A stretch of DNA of 64,000 nucleotides from Berberis thunbergii (GCA_003290165.1 QNQO01000605.1:496001-560000), one strand, 5' to 3'; positions 1 to 11,073 are shown, counted from the stretch's first letter. Notes: generated from the letters alone by a model not told the origin. A program made the numbers and translations.

Positions 1-1745
1 ATTTTGCAGTTAAACCGCCAGTAAAGATAAAAAATTTTAAGTTTTTTTCTTCTGTGAAGTTTCCAGATGGGTACGCATCTAATATTGCCCGTTGTATGAA
101 AATGAGTGATGGGAAAATGTCGGGATTGAAGAGGCATGACTGTCATGTACTACTACAACTCCTTCCGGTCGCTATTCGAGGATTTTCGCCATGGGGTGTT
201 GTTGGCGCTATTACAGAATTGTCGAGATTCTTCCAGCAGCTATGCGCAAAGTCTCTGCGCAAATCGGATATAGAAAGGTTGCAAAACGATATTATTAACA
301 TCTTATGCAAATTCGAATAGATATTTCCTCCGACATTTTTTACTTGCACGATTCACTTGATGATACATTTACTGGGTGAGGCAAAGCTTGGTGGGCCGGT
401 CAATTATCGGTGGATGTACCCAATAGAAAGGTAACTCATATGCTTGTTTTCTAACTATTCTTCATTTATTGTAACGAATCTGACATCTTTTATATTTTGT
501 AGAATACTAGGCACATACAAAAGGTACGTACGGAACATGGGCAAGACCCGAAGGATCTATAGTGGAGGCATATATTGCAAATGAATCACTTACTTATTGT
601 GCAATGTATCTCCATAATGTTGAGACGTCCTTCAACCGATCTCAACGAAATAATGACGGTGGTACTAGAAGTGAGACACTTTCTGTTTTTGCGCAACTCG
701 CACGACCGTTTGGCGAGCCACCAACAAACGATCAGTTTAGCGATAACGACATGGAAGTTGCGCATTGGTTCATACTCAACAATTGTGACGAGGTCTTGCC
801 ATTTTTGGAGGAGCATGAAGAACTACTTAGGCGTAAGTATCCTGCACATTTACGGGCCGAGAAACACCATCAATTATTTCCTGAATGGTTTCGCAAACAC
901 GTAAGTTGATAACTATAAGAAAATATGATAATATTGCATTTTTTTTAATAATTGATATTTAACATATTCTGAATATATATAATTTTTTTGAATAGATGTT
1001 ACAATTGAAGGAAGTAAATTCGGCTCTTTATGATGATGAATTATCAAAACTGGCGAGAGGTCCTATTCGATCTGAAACATTTTCGGGTTGTTATGTGAAT
1101 GGTGTTAAGTTCCTGGTTATCGAGCGAGATAACAATTTGAGCACTCAAAATAGTGGTGTATCAGTACCTAGGGACGGCGACACCGCCGATGTTGATTTCT
1201 ATGGTAAACTGACATCTGTAATTCAATTACTGTACAAAGACCGTTGCCAGGTGATTTTATTCAAGTGTCGTTGGTTTGATACAAACCCACATAAAGTCGG
1301 GGGTATTAAACAAGAATATGGTTCTAGTAAGTGTGAACAAAAAAAAAAAAAAAGTATGAACACAAACACAGTTTGGTACGAGCATGATCCTTTTATTTTG
1401 GCAACTATGGCAAAACAAATTTTTTATCTAGATGATCTTAAAGCCGGTGGTGGATGGAAAGTAGTCCAGACGATCCAACACAAAAATATATGGGACATTC
1501 CTGAAAAGGCTTCTGATGACCACAGTGATGACGACACCGCTGATCAAGATAATTCATCTTCAAGCATTCCCATTATCCAACAGCCATTTGAGTTATTTGT
1601 CGAACTTCCTCCGATTGATGGCGAATATGATGTTGAGGTATCACCTACAAAAGATGGAGTTTTTGAAGAATCTGAGGCAACCATGTCAGATGAACTTGGA
1701 AAAGAAGTCGAAAGTGATTACTCTACTGATTCAGATTACATTTGA
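1..1745 (+). pseudogene. CACTA TNP2-type transposase, C-terminal part (DUF4218 + DUF4216), broken
   Basis: This is the C-terminal part of the En/Spm TNP2-type transposase, which would act in the nucleus on the element ends. The first exon region (to about 430) carries the DUF4218 signature HDCHVLLQ..LPVAIRG, then GGPVNYRWMYPIER. An intron follows (about 432-505), then YVRN and, in another frame, PEGSIVEAYIANESLTYC up to 900. After an intron at 901-995, the exon 996-1745 encodes a DUF4216 domain (VDFYGKLTSVIQLLY, CRWFDT, WYEHDPFILA) and an acidic tail ending at 1745. Two lesions are visible: a stop at 318-320 just before IFPPTFF, and a one-base frameshift near 546. The catalytic N-terminal half would lie upstream of the window. 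The family assignment is firm, and the lesions make this copy non-functional unless they are sequencing errors. Confidence 0.85.
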
Positions 1746-1914
1746 AGGATTATAATTGTTAGATCGTTTACAAAATGTTAATAATATTATGTATTTTGTT
1801 AGTTCATTTAATTAAATTTGTTAATGTACTATGAATTTTTTACCATAAATTTTTTAAACGAATGTCGAAGTGCAATTAAGTAATGATATAAAATTTTCCT
1901 CCTAAAATAAGCAA

Positions 1915-2240
1915 ATTTGATGTTTGCGCGACGAAATTAGAATATTTCGTCGCACAAAATGCTCCCCCCTTAAAAATCATGGTGCATGCTTCTGGCGGCA
2001 ATTTTGAAAAAATGAGCACAAAATTTTGAAAACTAGCGCGACGAATTTTGTGATTTATGGCGACGAAATTTTGAAAAGGCGCAAAAAAGTTTCGTGAAAA
2101 TTTGAAAACTTGCGCAAAACAAAATGTGAAATTTGAAAACTCGCGCGAAGAAATAGGTGTGAAATTTTAAAAACTAACGCGACGAAGTCGCAGATATATG
2201 GCGACGAAGGATTCGTCGCGCAAAACTGGCCATTTTAATT
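1915..2240. repeat. CACTA-type subterminal repeat cluster in mid-element
   Basis: This AT-rich stretch has repeated GCGCGACGAA and GACGAAATTTTG motifs in both orientations, such as CGACGAAATTAG facing TATTTCGTCGCAC. They are the same motif family as the right-end cluster at 7975-8660. Subterminal repeats of this kind bind the TNP1/TNPA-type protein in En/Spm. Their position between the two transposon genes rather than at a terminus is unusual. Confidence 0.6.
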
Positions 2241-3897
2241 AGAATCCTTTTTCCATTGCTAGCCATTAGTTTGCCATTTTGTTAGATTCAGAGAGGAAGA
2301 GATTTCATTTCCTCTACTGTGCGATTGAGCTGCTGTGCGATTGGGAAGGTCACTATACTTGTTGGGGCAGGTTAGTTTATCTGCCAATCGTTTTAGTTGT
2401 TTATCTCTTGAAAAAGTTCTGATTTTGAAGTATTGTATTTAGTTTTGGACTTCAGTTTGTGCTTCCATTAGGTTGGTTTTGAAGTATTTGTTTTGGATCT
2501 ATCAAGAGTAAGGTGAGTTTCTGTAGAATAGGAATGAGGGTAGAGTTACAACTGACAAGGGATCGAAATTTCTGTAGAACTCTCACCCAAATCATAGAAT
2601 TGCAGTTTTTTTTAGCTTTGGGATCGAAATTTGTTGAGAAACAAAATGGGTTTGGGAATAAAATATCTCCTTTGCTCTTGTATATGAACTGTTTTTTGGG
2701 GAATGAATATCTAAAAGTTTAGTTTAAAGTCTGCATTTAGTTGTAATTTATTTTTAAGAGTTGTATTTCCCTAATATTTTTACTGAAAAACATATGTTTT
2801 CACTGTCGATTCCTCTTTGATATCTCAGTTAGCCAAATGGAGATTCAGCACATAGTTTGTTGTTTGTCTATGTTTTGTTTGAAGAAAGTTGTCCACGAGC
2901 TACACTTTTTATTTTTCTTTATAATCAGGTGTTTCCATCTTCACTTGGCCCAGGTTAGACTAAACTTAATGTGGCTTTCTGCACAACATTATAACTTGCG
3001 CCACATTCTACAATTTTCATTATTGCATCTATAATGGCCTCTAGTATATCTAACCAAGTAGAGCCTCTGTGGATCAAGATTAAGGGGACGATAGTTTTGT
3101 TAAAATGTTTAAGTCAAATATGTGATTCTGGGCCTTCCCAGCGTAACATGGCTTTCGAGTATTGACAAAATGTCAAGTTTTGTTGGGGACGATCACTATC
3201 ACAAAGACATCGTCAACACAAGGGTATTCAAATAATGTGATATTGGTATTGAGTTCACTTCATTAAGGATGGACAGATGGTAAATATATTACTAAATCAA
3301 CAACATGCATTAGACTAACACAAATTCTTGAAGGATATTAACCTCTTTCAGCCGATGTTTCTTTCTAAGTTAGGTGATCACTTGAGCCTGATTGGTTCTT
3401 TTCTGAAGCTAGAGTAGTTTCAAGAAAATTTTCATCTTTTGTTAATGAACTTAATTGTGTTTCCTGGTCACTTGTATCATTTGATCCCAATAGATTTGTT
3501 GAGGATCCATGAGAAGCTTGAACCTGGGTAATATCTGCATCTAAAGTAGCACATAGTCATTGATAGCTATGCCAGTAAATACATAAACACCGGCTCCATG
3601 AAAGATTAACAACAATTGAGTCCTTGTACACCTCACTACCTAGCACAGTTTGTCATGTATCCCTGCCTTTAGTGGGAGTTTGTAATCTGTTCTGTTAGTA
3701 AGCTTCAAAATACTGAGATGTAATCTGTTCAAAATTTTGTAATCTGTTCTGTTTCACTTACTGAGATGTATGTTTTACAATTATATCGCATTTACCAAAC
3801 TGAAATTAAATCAAAGAGCAAATAAAGTGCCTTGTGACATTATTTCTTTTTTTTTAATTCTCACATGAAAATTTTATCTGATTGCTGTAATTCTCAG
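2241..3897. other. Non-coding stretch inside CACTA element 1
   Basis: No open frame here resembles a known protein. The part around 2285-2500 looks like a transcribed leader: a purine-rich GAGAGGAAGAGA run, GTGCGATTG repeated twice, and a possible donor GGCAGGTTAG. The remainder is AT-rich with no repeat family that I recognise. It may be intron or leader of the downstream TNP1-like gene, or non-coding DNA taken with the captured SppA-like exon. Confidence 0.4.
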
Positions 3898-4023
3898 GAG
3901 GTAAAGATCAGATTGCTGTAATTCGAGCCTTAGGAAGCATCAGCTGTGTTCGTGGTTCACTTAGTTTATCTGACTCTGGTATTACTTCTGAGCAATTTAT
4001 TGAGAAGATCCGCATTGTAAGAG
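3898..4023 (+). pseudogene. Captured exon resembling plant SppA-type signal peptide peptidase / protease IV
   Basis: An acceptor (TTCTCAG) ends at 3897 and a donor (GAG then GTAAGA) follows 4023. The open frame between reads DQIAVIRALGSISCVRGSLS and then SGITSEQFIEKIRIVR. From memory this matches the segment of chloroplast SPPA just before the IRIDSPGG block of the S49 serine protease domain. That block is not found downstream, so only one exon is present. It lies on the plus strand inside the CACTA element, unlike the minus-strand SDR and TBL fragments next to it. The identity rests on recalled family sequence. Confidence 0.5.
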
Positions 4024-4184
4024 GTAAGATATGCACATTACATGTTCATATTTTTACCGGCTGTGCATATGTAGATAATGATACTCCATATTGTAAATGA
4101 TACTCCATATGTTACTGTAACATATCCACATTTGTTAGATAAGGATACTCCATTTTGTTAGATGTGATCACTAGTCTTAGTATG

Positions 4185-4577
4185 ATAATATCCAATTTGT
4201 CATCAAAATGTTGAATCTCCATCTGATTGAAGAACTGTCCAGTAGGACCATCCTCTGCCATCAAAGCCAACATTGCAGGAGCTCTAGCCCCCTCTTCAAG
4301 AGTCAATATCCCGGTGTTGCATGTAATGTCTGTGTTGACATAACCAGGATGAACAGAATTTATTCGTATCTTGGGGAACTTCTGGGCTAGGATCCTAGTA
4401 TAAGCATTCAATGCAGCTTTAGAAAGTTTATAAGCGGATACTGTTATAGGCCATCCATTAGTTTGCAAACTTTTCCTCCTTGAAATCACTTAGGAACCAT
4501 TTCAGTAGCTCATCTAGTTGGTCTTCTGTTAGGCACTCGCTGCTAAGCTCTGATTTGACCTTCTCATTCGCGATGAA
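4185..4577 (-). pseudogene. Captured exon of a short-chain dehydrogenase/reductase (salutaridine/menthone reductase-like), frameshifted
   Basis: Read on the minus strand from an acceptor at about 4578, the exon encodes ANEKVKSELSSECLTEDQL and a helix before the active site. Then come the SDR catalytic motif Y-K-L-S-K (YxxxK), AALNAYTRILAQKFPKIRIN, NSVHPGYVNTDI, CNTGILTLEEGA and GPTGQFF. This matches the C-terminal exon of plant cytosolic SDRs of the salutaridine or (+)-neomenthol reductase group, which are NADPH-dependent carbonyl reductases. One extra base near 4470 shifts the frame between EEK and LQTNGW. The N-terminal Rossmann exons (TGxxxGIG, NNAG) were not found. It lies inside CACTA element 1 and is most likely a dead transduplicate. 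Confidence 0.8.
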
Positions 4578-4705
4578 CTATACAATAAAACAAGATAATA
4601 CAATTAAAATATCTTTGAGAAAGGACAGTCCATCTCAACACTACTTAATACTCCCATCACACGTTATGTTTTATACTTACCAAGTTTACTGCTCGAGGTT
4701 TTATG

Positions 4706-4842
4706 ATGAAAGTATGTTATCTGATGTTGGAATATGAAAGTATGTTATCTGATGTTGGAATATGAAAGTATTTAGGGAAACTGTATTATGAAAGTATGTT
4801 ATCTGATGTTGGAATATGAAAGTATTTAGGGAAACTGTATTA
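4706..4842. repeat. Short tandem repeat around TATGAAAGTATGTTATCTGA
   Basis: A unit of about 28 bp (TATGAAAGTATGTTATCTGA then TGTTGGAA) occurs three times. A longer unit that adds TATTTAGGGAAACTGTATTA is itself duplicated. This looks like recent tandem slippage inside the CACTA element and has no coding content. Confidence 0.75.
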
Positions 4843-5150
4843 TTTTTATTTGGAATTGTTATAGTATGTTACTGCTCCGAGTGGTTTGTTGACCCATCAC
4901 AATGTCATACATGGTTGCTTCCTTTGGAAAGGAATCATGAACTTCAAAAATTCTATTGAAAATGCATTATCTAGAACTCGATTGATGTCTCAAAATCCTG
5001 CAATATTTTTTCTTATTAGAGATGTATTGATTTACTTTACTCTAGTTCATAGCTACTCTGTAGTGAATGTAGAAATGACAAAAGGCAAAGGGATTAGTCG
5101 AAGAAGCTTGAAAGACATATATGAATCAATGCTTTTGTGATGTACATTAC

Positions 5151-5600
5151 CAGGGCATGGAAAGCCATGGTTGGACCATTATAGGTTACCATCTTTCTGT
5201 CAGTTGGAATGACAGATTCAATTAGACAAACAAGAGATTCCCATTGGTTTCTCATTATTGAATCTCCGACCAACATTATCCTCTTCCTTCTCATGCTTCC
5301 AAGAAAATCTAGTGCATGGAACCTAAATGACAGAACAAAGTCAAAACATTTGACATTTAGCAAGTTGTTTTATGAATGATAGAAACAACTTACCTTGGAA
5401 TTGAGCAACCGTGCGGCTGCCACCTCCATCTCTGGTAGTCAGTATATGGTCTTCCGTTTTGTTGACAACTTATTCGCGTACTAAGATAAGGACAGGTGGA
5501 CTCATACAGTGGGTATGAAGCATCATACACCCATTTCCCACTAGACAAGTCACAATTTTGGGGTTCACAATGGAGAGAGAATCCAATCCTGGAAGCATAA
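5151..5600 (-). pseudogene. Captured exons of a trichome birefringence-like (TBL/PMR5) O-acetyltransferase
   Basis: Two minus-strand exons are visible. The first (about 5600-5394) encodes CDLSSGKWVYDASYPLYES, CPYLSTRISCQQNGR and YQRWRWQPHGCSIPR, the PMR5N domain. A donor follows at 5393-5392. The second (5322-5151) encodes FHALDFLGSMRRKRIMLVGD, the GDS motif in VGDSIMRNQWES, and PTMAFHAL, with a GTAATG donor. TBL proteins acetylate cell-wall polysaccharides in the Golgi, and the GDS motif is half of the catalytic site. The signal anchor upstream and the later exons with the DxxH motif were not found. The fragment is therefore partial, and it sits within CACTA element 1. Confidence 0.8.
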
Positions 5601-5626
5601 ATGGATTGGAACACAAACTCTCAAGA

Positions 5627-5738
5627 ATACAAGTCAGTAAAATTTTACAAGTCAGTAAAATAGATACAAGTCAGTAAAATTTCAAATAGATACAAGTCAG
5701 TAAAACAGAGATACAAGTCAGTAAAATTTCAAATAGTT
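5627..5738. repeat. Minisatellite of ATACAAGTCAGTAAAAT
   Basis: Five imperfect copies of ATACAAGTCAGTAAAA(T), two of them extended by TTCAAATAG, lie between the captured TBL exon and the TNP1-like gene. This is direct sequence observation; no function is inferred. Confidence 0.85.
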
Positions 5739-5838
5739 AATGTATTGTTTTATACGATCTTCCACTGATTGCATCTATTTATTTTGTTTTCATGTTACTT
5801 TATAATTGTTGTGTTGTGTTTTTATTATTTTGGTTCAG

Positions 5839-7753
5839 ATGGCTTTTTTGATAACAAGAAAACGTAGATCCGTAATTGTTGCTGATAGTAGTTCGGTCGC
5901 CGCTCCTCCGCCCAATGTAGCTCATTCCAACATTAATGCTGCCACTACAAGGGATGCTTCTATCAATACTCCACCAGCACATGGATCAAATGTTCCGGTA
6001 GTTGATCAATCTTCATCGTCTGGATTAGTTCCTCAAGTTCTCACTCGACGAAGCGTCAGACGAATAAACCGTCGATCAGCGTCTTTTGAGATTGCACTCG
6101 AGACTGTAACCATTCCCGGGCATGTAAACCCCTCCCCCCAAGGAGATGGAGAGCTCCCTAGAGGTAATAAACTTCAGTTTTCCTCATCATATTCGGCAAA
6201 TTGAAATTTTTTTTTTACAACAGCAAAGAAAACGAGGGGGCCCTGTAGACAACTAAAATCCCAAAGGATCACACGAACCACTAACACACGCATTCCCGTA
6301 GTGTGGGATCCTAGTCATCGTCGCTCGCAATCGGCGAAGATTAATAGCTTGTTGGTGCATGACATTGGTGCAATCATTCGCAACCATTGCCCGATGACAT
6401 CCTCATCTTGGAGTGAGGTCAAGCCCGAGACGCAGGCCGAGGTGTTGGATGCGCTCACAGTAAGTTTTAGCCATTCATCTCAACCTTTAATAATTAAAAT
6501 CTTTATAATGCAGAAGATTTTGAAGGTTTTGCATGTTTATGCTTGTATTTTTACATGATTTGGTATAACTTATCTCTTTGGGCCTTAATATTCTCTAATA
6601 AATATTATTTAAAATTTCAGGTTAACTTTGAGTTTGACATGAATGATCCAAACATTCATGAATATATCATCAATACGTGCGTGGATCGATACAGGAATTG
6701 GAAGCATGATTTCCATCGATACTTCCAAACGTTTTCTGATGTGGATAGTGCTAAGGCACAACCCCCAATCGAATTGGGGCATAGGCCTGATGAGTGGGTG
6801 TGGTTGTGCGATCATTTTCGAACTCCCACATTTCTGGTAAGCATTAATGTTTTATTTAATTAGGCAAAACATATTTATTTTTATATATGTAGTATTGCAT
6901 ATGTTTAATATATATTTTGAATAATTATATAGAAAAGATCTGAGGCGAACAAGGCGAACCGACGTCAAAAGAAAATTTTACATCACTCTGGTTCATTGCC
7001 CTTCTCTTACAGGGTGGAGGAACGGAGTCTAGTAAGTGAACTCATGTTTCATTTCATTATTTTACTTTTAGTCAATACATTCAATTAAATGTTTATATTA
7101 GTTCGTTTATTGTTTTAACAATGTTTTGTAGGAAGGTTCAAAATTCCCAGAAATCGACATGTTCAAGGATGTTTATGCACTACCTAGCAATGAGGTGGCC
7201 GTGAAGTTGCATGTATGTTTTATTCTTTGCATTTTTTGCATGTTGTTACTTCTGTTGTTTTAAAAGTTATTAATTTTTAATAATTTTTTTAATCAAGGAA
7301 ACGATGGTGGAGAGGCGGGATGCCTACATGGAGCAAGTGGCCTCGCAGCATCCTCCGGGAACACCATTGGAACAGCTCACAATGGGCAATCCTGATGCAG
7401 GATTACATATTTTGACGGAGACATTGGAATCGCTAGGTCCAAGACCTGGAAAGATTGTTCAAGGGATGGGAAAAGCTAAAGTTCGTGAGGTCAACACCTC
7501 ATCTTCAGCTTCGCAGCGCTCAGTCGGAATCGTTTCATCATTACAGTCGAAAGTCGAGGAATTACAGAATGAGTTAAATGCTGCTAAAGCGCGTGAGGCA
7601 GAGAGGGAGGCTCGAGAGGCCCCGGAGGGGGAACGACAAGCACAAGAGGAAACTAGGTGGAGTATCTTATTAGGGGCTCTCCAGCAGTCAGGGATTAATT
7701 TGTCGAGCCTCCCGCTACTGTCGACAAACCATCATCAGCCACCACATCCCTAA
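5839..7753 (+). CDS. CACTA TNP1-like protein (plant transposase, Ptta/En/Spm; Transposase_24)
   Basis: A six-exon gene that reads open throughout: 5839-6163, 6224-6459, 6621-6836, 6933-7031, 7132-7212 and 7298-7753, each with GT..AG borders, predicting about 470 residues. The basic N-terminus (LITRKRRS, RRSVRRINRRS) is followed by the family signature: WDPSHRRSQSAK, DPNIHEYIINTCVDRYRNWK, HRPDEWVWLCDHF, SEANKANRRQKKILHHSGS, RRDAYMEQ and LGPRPGKIVQGMGKAK. A coiled coil follows (SLQSKVEELQNELNAAKARE). Proteins of this type bind the subterminal repeats and support TNP2 transposase, and the repeats flanking the gene fit that role. The Met at 5839 is preceded by an acceptor-like TTCAG. Whether the element is active is unknown, because its TNP2 partner here is broken. 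Confidence 0.85.
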
Positions 7754-7974
7754 AAAATGTATTGATGTGTTTTTTTAATTTGTAAGTATACAGTACGGTT
7801 TAAAATTTTAATTTGTAATAGATACAATATGGTTTTACATTATTAATTTGTAAAGTTAATAGTATTTAAATAAATTAGCCAAACCTTTCTATGCGTGAGA
7901 CGATTCAATTAATAAATATTTCAAATTTAATTAAATAAATATTTGAATTAAAAGATTTCAAAATTATTAAACAG

Positions 7975-8688
7975 AACTTTAAGCGACAAAAATTTTCGTC
8001 GCATAAGAATAGATCAAGCGTGTTTGGATCGACGTAACCTGTGTGACAACATTAGAGTGATGAATATTGTTGTCGCGTAAAGAATATCTTGTGCGATGAA
8101 AGGTTCGTCACCATTGAGTTAAGCCGACAAAGTCTAACGAGACGAAAGGGATCGTTACGATTGAGTTATGCCGACAACGTTTAATGCGACAAAAGGGATC
8201 GTTGCGTAAGTATATTTTGCACGAAGAACAATTCTATTTCTTGCGACGAAATTAGCGTCACGCAAAACAGTATTACGCGACGCACCCTTATGCAACGATC
8301 TTTGGCGTCGTCGTGCAAAAGGATTTCATAGCGACGAAGATTTGCGAGAGTGTCGTCGCGCAAAAATGATTTTGTAGCGACGAAGATTTAGTTGCGTCGC
8401 GCAACGACTTGCGAGACAAAGCTGTGGTGTTGTCGCGCAAAAAGGCATTTGTAGCGATGAAGCGTATTTTCGTCGCGCAAAGACTTGTGAAACGGAGCTG
8501 CGGTTTCGCCGCGCCAAAAGACATTTTTAGCGACGAAGATTATTTTTCGTCGCGCAAAGGCTTGCGAGACAGAGCTGTGGTGACAACCTTTGCGCGACGA
8601 ATATTTTGTCGCCCAATATTTATGGCGACGAAATGTTGTCTATAGCGACAATTTTGACTACGTCCCTAAAGGCCTTTTTTTTGTAGTG
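7975..8688. repeat. CACTA subterminal repeats and right terminal inverted repeat
   Basis: More than a dozen copies of GCGACGAA or TTCGTCGCGCAA in both orientations occupy 7975-8660. The terminus AAAGGCCTTTTTTTTGTAGTG ends at 8688 and is the complement of a CACTAC-type inverted repeat. Small open frames across this stretch arise from the repeat and are not genes. Confidence 0.85.
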
Positions 8689-8970
8689 AGCAATTTTTTA
8701 ATGTCTGCAATTACTAATAAAATTGTTGAAAATAAAAATTAAAAAATTTGACGAGCTCCAAGAGTGTTGAACTTAGGTCATTTTCTAATAATGTTAAACT
8801 TCCAACCACTACAACAGTAGATACATGTAAAAATAGTAGATTGAACAATTATCATATTGTATTATACATTTATATAAGTGTTTTTTTTATAAGACAAAAT
8901 ATTTACTATAATTATTTTGAAAGTTAAGAGGGGCAGCTGCCACCCCTGGCACCTTAATAGATCCTCCCCT
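8689..8970. repeat. Dispersed repeat copy 1 (homologous to 17848-18125)
   Basis: About 280 bp closely matching 17848-18125 in direct orientation. Both share AGCAATTTTTTAATGTC or a variant, GCGAGCTCCAAGAGTGT or a variant, AATGTTAAACTTCCAA, and a tail near GGCAGCTGCCACCCCTGGC. CACTA element 1 abuts its left edge. The repeat class is not recognised. Confidence 0.7.
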
Positions 8971-9780
8971 ACACAATAGCCTGTAGATTGTCAAGTTTTG
9001 AAGTTATTTTCAGAGGAACTCTCTGATTAACCCTATCTTTAGAATGAAACATAGACTTCAAACAATCAAGTACCTTTAAGGAAAAAAAAAAAGAATGAAA
9101 ATTAGAAACAATTGAGTACCTCTACGTGACAGATTTAAACACAAAATTGAAGAGCAAAGCCATTCAGTTCGGTAGTTCCTGCCTGACAATTACTGTACTT
9201 CCTTATATTTTTCTTGCCAATTCACAAATACATTGGATGATATAAACAAAAAATATGCTTCAGTTAAGAATCGGTTTGGTTCTTCGCTTTTTAAGCTTCA
9301 TAATTCTTATAGATTGTTGTTTTCCATCATCATCCGAGTTAATCATTAACATCATAAGTTGCTTTAGATCATGTCTTACAAGCTAAGAATTTGCAAGGTT
9401 TTGAGACACATATAAACTTGATTGAATCAATCGAGAAGTTGATTCAATTAACACAGGCATCATGATTTGACCTTGGACTACATAATAAAAGTCCATTACA
9501 TGCAGACAATGCGTCCACAGTCACCAAACTGGTCACACAACATTCCACCGCACCAAAGTATGCATCTTATATAATAGTATCTTATTAATAGTAGAATATT
9601 TGGCCTAACCAGTGGCTAAATGATCAATATTACAAGTTTAGGGCATGCCAGCAGCCCTTAACTAAGGTTTTAGGAATTTAGTTTTATTATGTACAGAAAT
9701 CTTGAGTCGTGACTTCTTCCTTCCCTTTAAACAGCACTTACTCCCTATGATTAGTAATATGACTTAATATGTAGATACTT
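8971..9780. other. Downstream flank of the NAC gene, no gene seen
   Basis: AT-rich DNA without a supportable open frame. The last 100 to 200 bases before 9781 are probably the 3' UTR of the NAC gene, whose stop codon is at 9781-9783 on the minus strand. An inverted motif CTTGATTGAATCAATCGAG-AAG-TTGATTCAATTAA near 9418-9452 could form a hairpin. Confidence 0.4.
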
Positions 9781-11073
9781 TCATTTCCATAGATCGATCT
9801 GGCAACTGGAGGTGGACGTTGAACCGTAATCTAATGTCAATTCTTGCTTGTTGGATTGTCGGCTGAGGATGCTCACGCGGTCTGCTAGATGAAATATATT
9901 GGCTGCATTGGAGTCGCTTGGTTCCTTTGAAGCATCTTCTTGGCTGAGTTGAGAGGCAACAAATTTGTCAGGAACTCTCCAATCTGTCACATGTTCCACT
10001 GCTTGCTCATTATTGTTGTTGTTGAAGAGAGAGCTCAAATTCTGTTGGTGGCTTTGTTGCATGTGTTCTTCTTGAGTAAGCGATGAAGACTGTATTGTAC
10101 TTCCTTGGTTATTGCCATCGAGATCACATGCAGCTAAGGAGTTGCAGCTAGCACTTGCCACTGAATGTTGAAGGTTGGGGCTTTCTAATTGAGGGAGCTG
10201 AAGGAAGGAATCATGTGGCAAGTGGTACTGCAACTCTAGCTCTGGCTTGCAAGAATATGGATTGTGGTATGACATATCAGGTTGAATGATTCTCTTTGGT
10301 GAATCAAGGTCTGGCATGAATGAAACTTGTTCCTCATACCAAGAAGGAGACTCGTGCTCATTCATTTTCCTTACTGTCATTATTTGTTTCTTGAACACCC
10401 TACAGACGACCCATCCTTCTTCCTGTTGTAGTTGCAAAAAAAAAATGTTCTCATCAAATAAGCATGGGGGGGGGGGGGGGGAGATCATTTGGCCTGAACT
10501 ACATCCAAACATTAGCTTAAACGTACCTGAGGAGTTCCATTTTCATTTGTTTCAAGACGATACTCGTGCATAATCCAGTCTGATTTCTGCCCATTTGGGG
10601 CTCTACCTTTATAAAAAACCAAGGTTTTTCTCATTCCAATCAACTGATGCTTAGAGTAAATAGCTTTGTCTCTTCCAGTTGCTTTCCAAAACCCTGCTGT
10701 TGTAGCTCTATTAGTGCGAGTTCCAGTTGGGTACTTCTTATCTTTATGGCTAAAAAAGTACCATTCATTCTGCTCTTCTGTTCCTATCTTACATTTTTCT
10801 GCGTCAAACAGCAAAACTCGAAACCATTAGAAGCCATCTATAGGATATTTTAACTTCTCCAATGAACATATATAATTAGTTCAACCAAATTATTCCTTTC
10901 ATGGTAATGCTACCTTGTAGATCCCAGGGCTCAATTTTATAGAGATCAATATCTCTAATAACATCTAGGTCAATCATTCGGGATGCAATTTTCTTCCTAA
11001 GGTAGTAATCGACGAGTTCTTCATCAGTTGGATGGAACCGGAAACCTGGTGGAACATGTGTAAAGGTATTCAT
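9781..11073 (-). CDS. NAC transcription factor, VND4/5-like (secondary wall / vessel NAC)
   Basis: Three exons on the minus strand, 11073-10914, 10798-10527 and 10422-9781, all with GT..AG borders, encode 357 residues. The NAC domain has all five subdomains: [18 protein letters not shown] (A), [13 protein letters not shown] (B), [20 protein letters not shown] (C), [20 protein letters not shown] (D) and [12 protein letters not shown] (E). The [12 protein letters not shown] start and the [20 protein letters not shown] block fit the VND clade that activates xylem vessel secondary-wall and cell-death genes in the nucleus. The C-terminus is the usual acidic, Q/N/S-rich activation region. I chose the Met at 11073 because an acceptor (TTGCAG) lies 24 bases upstream, so the open frame extending to 11145 is probably intron. 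VND4/5 versus another VND is recalled, not aligned. Confidence 0.92.
10463..10482. repeat. Poly-G tract in NAC intron 2
   Basis: A run of about 15 consecutive G (plus strand; poly-C in the transcript) lies 30 to 60 bases from the 3' splice site of the second intron. It is a slippage-prone homopolymer and likely polymorphic in length. Confidence 0.85.

Larger units (their letters stand above)
1..8688 (+). mobile_element. CACTA (En/Spm) transposon, right portion, with captured host gene fragments
   Basis: The window opens inside a CACTA element. A TNP2-type transposase C-terminus (1-1745) and a TNP1/Transposase_24-type gene (5839-7753) lie on the plus strand. They are followed by dense GCGACGAA subterminal repeats (7975-8660) and a terminus ending TTTTTGTAGTG at 8688, which reads CACTACAAAAAAAAGGCC on the other strand. 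The candidate 3-bp target duplication after it is AGC, but the left end is outside the window, so it cannot be tested. Host-derived exons (SppA-like, SDR, TBL) sit between the two transposon genes. The element interrupts a dispersed repeat that resumes at 8689. Confidence 0.85.

Noticed and set aside
8181..8645. Short frames on both strands in the GCGACGAA cluster
   Set aside because: They arise from CACTA subterminal repeats, and the frames mirror the repeat unit rather than a protein family.
1980..8690. CRISPR-like array or satellite in the GCGACGAA-rich regions
   Set aside because: The repeats are short, in both orientations and irregularly spaced, the genome is a plant, and they end at a CACTA terminus.
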